Part shown: positions 58,641-64,000 of the stretch, piece by piece | How the letters are laid out: each line of letters begins with the position of its first letter | Position numbering within the stretch: position 1 is the stretch's first letter | NCBI RefSeq assembly: GCF_043575855.1 | Contig: NZ_CP144375.1 | Location: 1,984,001-2,048,000, forward strand | DNA from: Kutzneria buriramensis | GTDB taxonomy: Bacteria; Actinomycetota; Actinomycetes; Mycobacteriales; Pseudonocardiaceae | Length of the DNA: 64,000 nt | Reading direction: 5' to 3' | The notes under the pieces: generated by a model | The model's input: only the letters and a program-made list of their open reading frames with translations | Database searches by the model: none | What the model was told of the DNA's origin: nothing | Program-made: the position numbers and the translations under genes

Positions 58641-60842
58641 TTAAGACACGCGGATGCGGTGGGCTAGGGCGGTGTAGCGGCGGCCGGTGGAGGGGGTGCG
58701 GACGGCCTGCTGGATGGCGCGCCGGGAGCCGACGAGGACCACCAGCTTCTTGGCGCGGGTGACGGCGGTGTAGAGCAGGTTGCGCTGGAGCATCATCCAG
58801 GCGCTGGTGGTGATCGGGATGACCACGCACGGGTATTCGCTGCCCTGCGACCGGTGGATGGTGATGGCGTAGGCGTGCACGAGCTCGTCCAGCTCCCCGA
58901 ACTCGTAGTCGACGTCCTCGTCCTCGTCGGTCCGCACGGTCAGCGTCTGCTCCTCCACCGACAGCGCCGTCACCACGCCGACCGTGCCGTTGAACACGCC
59001 GGCCACGCCCTTGTCGTAGTTGTTCCGGATCTGCGTGACCTTGTCGCCGACACGAAAGATCCGCCCGCCGAACCGCCGTTCCGGCAGTGACGGCTTGGAC
59101 GGGGTCAAGGCCTCCTGCAACAGCGTGTTCAACGCGCCGGCCCCGGCCGGACCCCGGTGCATGGGCGCCAACACCTGCACGTCCCGGCGCGGGTCGAGGC
59201 CGAACTTGCGCGGGATCCGGTTGGCCACCACGTCGACCGTCAGCGCAGCGACGGCATCGGTGTCGTCCTGGGCGAACAGGAAGAAGTCCGGCAGCCCGTC
59301 CGTCACCGGCTGCCGCCCGGAGTTGATCAGGTGCGCATTGGTGACGACGCCCGACTGCTGCGCCTGCCGGAAGATCTGGGTCAGCCGCACCCGCGGCACC
59401 GGCTCGGCCGCCAGCAGGTCCCGCAGCACCTCGCCGGCCCCGACGCTGGGCAGCTGGTCGACGTCGCCCACCAGCAGCACGTGCGCCCCCGGCGGCACCG
59501 CCTTGAGCAACTTGTTGGCCAGCAACAGATCCAGCATCGACACCTCGTCGACGACGAGCAGATCCACGTCCAGCGGCCGGTCCCGGTCGTACGCCGCGTC
59601 GCCGCCGGGCTTGAGCTCCAGCATCCGGTGCACGGTCGCGGCGTCCACGCCGGTCAGCTCGGCCAGCCGCTTGGCCGCCCGCCCGGTCGGCGCGGCCAGC
59701 ATCACCTTGGCGTTCTTGGCCTTGGCCAGCATCACGATCGACCGCACGGTGAAACTCTTGCCGCAGCCCGGCCCCCCGGTCAGCACCGCCACCTTCTCGG
59801 TCAGCGCCAACCGGACCGCCTGCTCCTGCTCGGGCGCCAACGTGGTGCCGGTCGACCGCCGCAGCCAGTCCAGCGCCCGGTCCCAGTCCACCGAGCCGAA
59901 CGCGTCCATTCTGTCCACATCGGACCGCAGCAGCCGGGTCAGCTGCCCCGCCAGCGAGATCTCCGCGCGGTGGAAGGGAACCAGGTAGATCGCCGCCGGG
60001 TCGCCCTCGAAGATCTCCTCCCGGACAACCCCTTCCTCAGCAACGAGCTCGCGCAGGCAGTCGGTCACCAGCACACTGGAGACCGACAGGATCTCCACCG
60101 CCTTGGCGATCAGCTCGTCCTGCGGCAGGAAGCAGTTGCCGTCGTCGGAGGCCTGCGACAGCGTGTACTGGATGCCGGCCTTCACCCGCTGCGGGCTGTC
60201 GTGCGGAATGCCGACGGCCTGCGCCAGCGTGTCGGCGGTCTTGAAGCCGATGCCCCACACGTCCGCGGCCAGCTTGTACGGCTCCTCCTTGACCACCCGG
60301 ATCGAGTCGTCCCGGTAGGTCTTGTAGATCCGCACCCCCAGCGACGTCGACACGCCGACCTCCTGGAGGAACAGCATGACCTCCTTGATGGCCTTCTGTT
60401 CCTCCCAGGCGCCGGCGATCAGCTTGGTGCGCTTGGGGCCCAGCCCCGGCACCTCGATCAGCCGCCCGACATCGGTCTCGATGACGTCCAGCGCGGTCAG
60501 CCCGAAGTGCTCCACGATCCGGTCCGCGATGCGCGGCCCGATGCCCTTGACCAGCCCCGATCCCAGGTACCGGCGGATGCCCTGCACGGTCGCCGGCAGC
60601 ACGGTGCTGTACGAGTCGACCAGGAACTGCTTGCCGTACTGGGGATGGCTGCCCCAGCGGCCGCGCAGCCGGAGGCTCTCCCCCGGCTGCGCGCCCAGCA
60701 GCGATCCGACGACGGTGAGCAGGTCACCGGCGCCGCGGCCGGTGTCGACCTTGGCGACGGTGTACCCGGTCTCCTCGTTGGCGTAGGTGATCCGCTCGAG
60801 CGACCCCTCGACCACCGCGTAGCCGAGGGAGTCGGCGGTCAT
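58641..60842 (-). CDS. recD2: RecD2-type ATP-dependent DNA helicase
   Basis: A 733-residue SF1B helicase. An N-terminal OB-like region and helix-hairpin-helix repeats (GIGPRIADRIVEHFG, VPGLGPKRTKLI, GIGFKTADTLA) precede the ATPase core with Walker A LTGGPGCGKSFTV near 350, VVDEVSMLD, LVGDVDQLPSVG and the C-terminal AITIHRSQGSEYP plus TAVTRAKKLVV. It unwinds DNA 5' to 3' in repair, without RecBC. It follows glyA by 3 bp and is probably cotranscribed with it. Confidence 0.95.
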   Translation of the reverse strand: MTADSLGYAVVEGSLERITYANEETGYTVAKVDTGRGAGDLLTVVGSLLGAQPGESLRLRGRWGSHPQYGKQFLVDSYSTVLPATVQGIRRYLGSGLVKGIGPRIADRIVEHFGLTALDVIETDVGRLIEVPGLGPKRTKLIAGAWEEQKAIKEVMLFLQEVGVSTSLGVRIYKTYRDDSIRVVKEEPYKLAADVWGIGFKTADTLAQAVGIPHDSPQRVKAGIQYTLSQASDDGNCFLPQDELIAKAVEILSVSSVLVTDCLRELVAEEGVVREEIFEGDPAAIYLVPFHRAEISLAGQLTRLLRSDVDRMDAFGSVDWDRALDWLRRSTGTTLAPEQEQAVRLALTEKVAVLTGGPGCGKSFTVRSIVMLAKAKNAKVMLAAPTGRAAKRLAELTGVDAATVHRMLELKPGGDAAYDRDRPLDVDLLVVDEVSMLDLLLANKLLKAVPPGAHVLLVGDVDQLPSVGAGEVLRDLLAAEPVPRVRLTQIFRQAQQSGVVTNAHLINSGRQPVTDGLPDFFLFAQDDTDAVAALTVDVVANRIPRKFGLDPRRDVQVLAPMHRGPAGAGALNTLLQEALTPSKPSLPERRFGGRIFRVGDKVTQIRNNYDKGVAGVFNGTVGVVTALSVEEQTLTVRTDEDEDVDYEFGELDELVHAYAITIHRSQGSEYPCVVIPITTSAWMMLQRNLLYTAVTRAKKLVVLVGSRRAIQQAVRTPSTGRRYTALAHRIRVS

Positions 60843-60845
60843 CGG

Positions 60846-62108
60846 TCAGGCCCAGCCCGGCATCGGGTAGCCCGCCAGCAGCTCGGCGATCTCGGCGGCG
60901 GTGGCGTCCACCACGGACTCGTCGCCGTCGGCGGCGGCCGTCACGACCCGGTCGATCCACGCCGCCAGCTGCGGCATCTGCTCGACGCCGAGGCCGCGGG
61001 TGGTGATCGCGGCGGTGCCCAGCCGGATGCCGGAGGGGTCGAACGGCTTACGCGGGTCGAACGGCACCGTGTTGTAGTTGAGCTCGATGCCGGCCCGGTC
61101 CAGCGCCTTGGCCGCCGGCTTGCCGGCGACGTTCTTGGACGTCAGGTCGATCAGCAGCAGGTGGTTGTCGGTGCCGCCGGAGACCAGGTCGAAACCGCGC
61201 TCCGCCAACGCCTCCGCCAGCGCCTTGGCGTTGGCCACCACGTTGTGCGCGTACGTCCGGAAGTCCTCGGTGCCGGCTTCCTTGAGCGCCACCGCGATGC
61301 CGGCCGTGGTGTGGTTGTGCGGGCCGCCCTGAAGGCCCGGGAACACGGCCTTGTCCAGCGCGGAGGCGTGCTCGGCGTCGGACATCAGCATCGCGCCGCG
61401 CGGGCCGCGCAGCGTCTTGTGCGTGGTCGTGGAGATCACGTTGGCGTGGCCGACCGGCGACGGGTGCGCGCCGCCGGCGATCAGGCCGGCGATGTGCGCG
61501 ATGTCCGCGGCCAGCACGGCGCCGACCTCGCGGGCGATCTCGGCGAACGCCGGGAAGTCGATGGTGCGCGGGATCGCGGTGCCGCCGCAGAAGATCACCT
61601 TCGGCCGCTCGGCCAGCGCCAGGTCGCGCACCTCGTCCATGTCGACGCGGCCGGTCTCCTTGGTCACGCCGTAGCGGACGGCGTTGAACCACTTGCCGGT
61701 GGCCGACACGGTCCAGCCGTGGGTCAGGTGGCCGCCCGACGGCAGGCCCATGCCCATCACGGTCTCACCGGGCTTGAGGAACGCCAGGTAGATGGCCAGG
61801 TTGGCCGGCGAGCCGGAGTACGGCTGCACGTTGGCGTGCTCGACGCCGAACACGTCCTTGGCCCGCTGCACGGCGAGCAGCTCGATCGGGTCGATGAACT
61901 GCTGGCCCTCGTAGTAGCGCTTGCCGGCGTAGCCCTCGGAGTACTTGTTGGTCAGCACGGTGCCGGTGGCCTCGAGCACGGCGGTGGAGACGTAGTTCTC
62001 GGAGGCGATCAGGCGGATCTTGTCGTGCTGCCGCCTGGCCTCGGACTCGACCAGTCCGGCCAGCTCGGGGTCGGTGGCGGTCAGGGCGTGGAGTGCGGGC
62101 TGATGCAT
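60846..62108 (-). CDS. glyA: Serine hydroxymethyltransferase
   Basis: A 420-residue PLP enzyme converting serine and tetrahydrofolate to glycine and methylene-THF. Seen are IRLIASENYVS, YYEGQQFID, and the PLP lysine in STTTHKTLRGPRG. It is full length. ATG 62108 is chosen because GGGAG lies 7 nt upstream; a TTG two codons earlier is less likely. A ZTP riboswitch lies 36 nt upstream, so expression should rise when 10-formyl-THF is short and ZMP/ZTP accumulates. Confidence 0.96.
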   Translation of the reverse strand: MHQPALHALTATDPELAGLVESEARRQHDKIRLIASENYVSTAVLEATGTVLTNKYSEGYAGKRYYEGQQFIDPIELLAVQRAKDVFGVEHANVQPYSGSPANLAIYLAFLKPGETVMGMGLPSGGHLTHGWTVSATGKWFNAVRYGVTKETGRVDMDEVRDLALAERPKVIFCGGTAIPRTIDFPAFAEIAREVGAVLAADIAHIAGLIAGGAHPSPVGHANVISTTTHKTLRGPRGAMLMSDAEHASALDKAVFPGLQGGPHNHTTAGIAVALKEAGTEDFRTYAHNVVANAKALAEALAERGFDLVSGGTDNHLLLIDLTSKNVAGKPAAKALDRAGIELNYNTVPFDPRKPFDPSGIRLGTAAITTRGLGVEQMPQLAAWIDRVVTAAADGDESVVDATAAEIAELLAGYPMPGWA

Positions 62109-62143
62109 CGTCAAACTCCCGAGTCAATGCGGTTGTGGCAGCT

Positions 62144-62225
62144 GACACCCAGGCGCGCGACGCCACCGTTTCCCCGTCGCTCCCCGGTGGTCGATTCCAC
62201 CCCTACACGCCAGTCGCGACCCTGG
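62144..62225 (-). ncRNA. ZTP (pfl) riboswitch controlling glyA
   Basis: On the minus strand the sequence begins GGGTCGCGACTGGCG, has the internal GTGGAATCGACCACC stem-loop and GGGGAGCG, and ends GTCGCGCGCCTGGGT. These are the conserved parts of the pfl/ZTP riboswitch, including the 3' CGCGCGCCTGGG pseudoknot segment, in the right order and spacing. It binds ZMP/ZTP, purine intermediates that accumulate in folate deficiency; glyA is a classic target gene. Confidence 0.93.
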
Positions 62226-62228
62226 ACG

Positions 62229-62234
62229 ATCCTA
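62229..62234 (-). promoter_or_regulatory. -10 TAGGAT of the glyA promoter
   Basis: TAGGAT on the minus strand ends 4 nt before the first conserved riboswitch bases, placing the transcription start at about 62222, at the very start of the riboswitch. A weak -35 (CTGGGA) lies 17 bp upstream. Confidence 0.55.
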
Positions 62235-62347
62235 ACCGCATCCCCCACCGCTCCCAGGGGGGCGTCCCCGGTCCAGCCTACCGTCCCCGAGCCCGGATCG
62301 ATCTTGCTGGCGGGGCGGCTGTGGACAAGTTGGGGCCTGTGGACAAC

Positions 62348-62557
62348 TCAGATGGGCGGCACCATGCCGGTCAGCCGACCGTTGGTGTCGCAGACGTGGC
62401 AGGTGCGGTTGGCCGTGGCGGTGCGGCCGACGCCGCCGAGCACGGCGAGCACCGGGATCGGCACCTCGCCGATGCCACCGCACTGGTGGCACACGGTGTA
62501 CATCTTCTCGGCCACCGAGTCCGCGACGAACTCGGCCTCCTCATCGTCTCCGGTCAC
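62348..62557 (-). CDS. Small zinc-ribbon protein, 69 aa
   Basis: Contains CHQCGGIGE and CHVCDTNGR, two CxxC knuckles 28 residues apart, like a single DnaJ-type or treble-clef zinc site; the N-terminus is acidic. Probably a metal-binding structural protein of unknown partner. It lies between the FKBP lipoproteins and glyA on the same strand, but the riboswitch promoter separates it from glyA. Confidence 0.75.
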   Translation of the reverse strand: MTGDDEEAEFVADSVAEKMYTVCHQCGGIGEVPIPVLAVLGGVGRTATANRTCHVCDTNGRLTGMVPPI

Positions 62558-62569
62558 CAGCGCACCATA

Positions 62570-62595
62570 CGGTCCGGCCGGACCCGGCCGGACCG
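62570..62595 (-). terminator. Terminator hairpin after the first FKBP-like gene
   Basis: A perfect 11-bp stem, CGGTCCGGCCG and its complement, around a GACC loop, lies 19 nt beyond the stop of the FKBP lipoprotein gene at 62615. It has no U-tract. It also sits just upstream of the small zinc protein gene. Confidence 0.65.
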
Positions 62596-62614
62596 CAGGT
62601 ACCGTTTCCGCAGG

Positions 62615-63154
62615 TCAGGCCGCCGGCGTGACCGTCACGGCGTCGACGACGAACACCAGCGTCTCGTTGCCCTTGATGCCCTGGTTGCCGTCGGGCCCGT
62701 AGCCCTCGTTCGGCGGCACGATGAGCAGCCGGCGGCCGCCCTGCTTGAGCCCGACCAGGCCGTCGTTCCAGCCCTGGATGACCGAGGCCTGACCGACCGG
62801 CTGCACGGTGAACGGCTGGAGCGGCGGGTGCGCCCAGGACGAGTCGGCCTCCTGCTTGTCCGACCAGGTCACCAGGTCGTAGTACACGGCGGCGGCGTCG
62901 CCGGCCTTGACCGCCGCGCCGGTGCCCGGCGTGAGGTCCTTGGTGAGCAGCGTGGTCGGCGGCGTGCAGCTGTCCGGGATGGTGATCGTCGGCTTCGCGC
63001 CGAACGCCCCGCCGACCTGCACGTCATCGGCCGTGCAGGCCTTCTTCGGAGTGTTCGACGTCGAGGGCTGGCCGCCCGCGGACGACGAACTGCCGCAGGC
63101 GGCCGCCCCGAGCAGGGTGGCGAGGATCAGGGCCGCGAGGCCGGCTTTGCGCAT
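62615..63154 (-). CDS. FKBP-type peptidyl-prolyl isomerase lipoprotein (copy 1)
   Basis: A 179-residue exported lipoprotein: hydrophobic signal ending GAAACGSS (lipobox Cys20), a Ser/Gly linker and an FKBP domain from about 60 to 179 (LTPGTGAAVKAGDAAAVYYDLV, FTVQPVGQASVIQGWNDGLVG, GGRRLLIVPPNEGYG, LVFVVDAVTV). It should assist folding of secreted proteins. It is a close paralogue of the next gene on the left of the operon and arose by tandem duplication. Confidence 0.9.
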   Translation of the reverse strand: MRKAGLAALILATLLGAAACGSSSSAGGQPSTSNTPKKACTADDVQVGGAFGAKPTITIPDSCTPPTTLLTKDLTPGTGAAVKAGDAAAVYYDLVTWSDKQEADSSWAHPPLQPFTVQPVGQASVIQGWNDGLVGLKQGGRRLLIVPPNEGYGPDGNQGIKGNETLVFVVDAVTVTPAA

Positions 63155-63169
63155 GGCACGCGAGCCTAA

Positions 63170-63190
63170 CGGGCCCCCTTCCGGGGCCCG
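63170..63190 (-). terminator. Terminator-like hairpin between the FKBP genes
   Basis: An 8-bp stem CGGGCCCC/GGGGCCCG with a CTTCC loop lies 25 nt after the stop of the upstream FKBP gene and 15 nt before the start of the next. It may terminate or partly attenuate transcription between the two paralogues. Confidence 0.55.
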
Positions 63191-63215
63191 CCAAGCAGGT
63201 GTGGTTCGCGCGGGA

Positions 63216-63794
63216 TCAGGCGTTCGGGACGACCCACTGGGTGTCGACGACGAACACCAGCGTCTCGTTGGGCTTCACGCCCTGCGCGCCCTTGTCGCCG
63301 TAGCCCTGGCTCGGCGGCACGATCACCAGCCGCCGCGAGCCCTGCGGGACGTCCACCAGGCCGGCGGCCAGGCCCTTGACGACGGGCCCGTACTTGGCGT
63401 CGCTCGGCATCACGGTGATCGGCTTCACCGGCGTGTGCGCCCAGGAGGAGTCCACGTCCTGCTTGGTCGACCAGGCGACGAGGTCGAAGAACACCTTGAC
63501 GGTCGCGCCGGGGCCGGGCTTGGTGTTGCCGTCGCCGGGCACGAGGTCGCGGGTGAGCAGCGAGGTCGGCGGCGCGCAGTTGTCCGGGATGGTGACCTTC
63601 GGCTTGGCGTTGAGCCCGCCGGTGACCTTCACGTCCTTCGCGGCGCAGGGCGGCCTGGGGTCGTTCGTGGTGGTGGGGGCCGCGCTCGTCGACGAGTTCG
63701 GCTGGGTGGCCGCCACCGTCTCGGGCCGGGCGCCGCAGGCGACTGCTCCGAGCAGGGTGACGAGAACAAGGGCCGTGAGGCCGGCTCTGCGCAT
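63216..63794 (-). CDS. FKBP-type peptidyl-prolyl isomerase lipoprotein (copy 2)
   Basis: A 192-residue paralogue of the preceding gene, with the same signal and lipobox (LLGAVACG), a longer Thr/Ser/Pro linker and an FKBP domain (LVPGDGNTKPGPGATVKVFFDL, ITVMPSDAKYGPVVKGLAAGL, SRRLVIVPPSQGYG). The two differ most in the linker and around the flap, so they may have different clients. ATG 63794 is chosen; an ATG three codons upstream is possible. Confidence 0.9.
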   Translation of the reverse strand: MRRAGLTALVLVTLLGAVACGARPETVAATQPNSSTSAAPTTTNDPRPPCAAKDVKVTGGLNAKPKVTIPDNCAPPTSLLTRDLVPGDGNTKPGPGATVKVFFDLVAWSTKQDVDSSWAHTPVKPITVMPSDAKYGPVVKGLAAGLVDVPQGSRRLVIVPPSQGYGDKGAQGVKPNETLVFVVDTQWVVPNA

Positions 63795-63936
63795 AACTGA
63801 CAAGCGTAATTGGCGCGGTCACGTTACGGGCCCGAGTTGGACAAGCCCATCGCGTTACCTGTTCGTGATCTACCGGCAGGTATCCCCGCCGGGCCGTCCC
63901 GTCCCTGATTACCAGGACGAGGGAGCGGAGGAGGCA

Positions 63937-64000
63937 ATGGTGGGAGGCCCGCGGCACGGACCGGGAACGCCACCGACCGACATGGGTGACGGGGACACCG
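63937..64000 (+). CDS. Start of an unidentified gene (partial)
   Basis: ATG 63937 is preceded by a strong GGAGGAGG (63927-63934). The 21 visible codons are rich in Gly, Pro and Asp (MVGGPRHGPGTPPTDMGDG) and suggest a disordered N-terminus; the rest lies beyond the window. It diverges from the FKBP lipoprotein genes across a 142-bp gap. No function can be given. Confidence 0.55.
   Translation, partial: MVGGPRHGPGTPPTDMGDGDT

Noticed and set aside
59157..62702. Very long open frame on the + strand opposite recD2 and glyA (over 1,100 codons)
   Set aside because: It is the antisense of two certain genes. High G+C removes stop codons from the complementary frame, and its His/Arg/Gly-rich product has no recognisable domain. 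Similar antisense frames opposite pknG, the dehydrogenase cluster and the SARP genes were dropped for the same reason.

Overview
The window is high-G+C actinobacterial chromosome with densely packed genes, frequent GTG/TTG starts and many 4-bp stop/start overlaps. A GlnX-GlnH-PknG operon, mycothiol-synthase-like tandem acetyltransferases, two large SARP-type regulators, a HelD-type helicase and several likely leaderless promoters point to Actinomycetia, most likely the Pseudonocardiales. The order and genus are my inference. No rRNA, tRNA, CRISPR array, insertion sequence or phage module was seen.

Layout. 0-6.2 kb: a glycosyltransferase/wax-ester-synthase fusion, a benzoylformate decarboxylase, a GT87 mannosyltransferase and a frameshifted HicB-like gene. 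6.2-12.4 kb: a set matching the lower lysine/aminoadipate pathway (amino-acid dehydrogenase, semialdehyde dehydrogenase, glutaryl-CoA dehydrogenase, fused 2-oxoacid dehydrogenase E1). 12.5-15.2 kb: a three-gene polyamine operon (ornithine decarboxylase, AdoMet decarboxylase, aminopropyltransferase). 15.2-23.8 kb: MFS and GlxA-type regulator pair, SDR, ArsP-like permease behind a CsoR-type operator, LLM oxidoreductase, and a type II NADH dehydrogenase with an N-terminal membrane domain next to a membrane protein made of three related repeats. 23.8-27.1 kb: a less G+C-rich accessory patch holding an ArsR-type regulator, an unknown DUF218-like protein, a small basic protein and three copies of a 45-bp element.

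27.1-31.6 kb: pknG-glnH-glnX, a nutrient-sensing operon. 31.7-45.1 kb: PhzF, acetyltransferases (one badly decayed), nagB with a DasR-like site, a P-loop kinase, a large XRE-SARP-NB-ARC-TPR regulator divergent from a secreted ricin-type lectin, and HelD. 45.2-49.7 kb: regulator/enzyme pairs (AraC/aldo-keto reductase, LacI/SAHH-like) with visible operators, and an SDR gene behind a perfect 41-bp tandem duplication of operator plus ribosome-binding site. 50.6-56.8 kb: a SARP regulator with a cytochrome P450 and a DrrAB-like exporter. Both target promoters carry 11-bp-spaced GTGTCAG repeats placed identically before the -10, so they look like one small regulon. 56.7-64 kb: an HTH protein and a divergent epimerase sharing two operators, then glyA behind a ZTP riboswitch, recD2, a small zinc protein and two tandem FKBP-type lipoproteins.

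Three copies of a roughly 46-bp intergenic element lie only between converging genes (6.2, 15.2 and 58.6 kb) and look like a family of bidirectional terminators. The observations most worth following are this element, the SARP regulon, the NDH-2/three-repeat membrane pair, the duplicated operator and the 45-bp element of the accessory patch.
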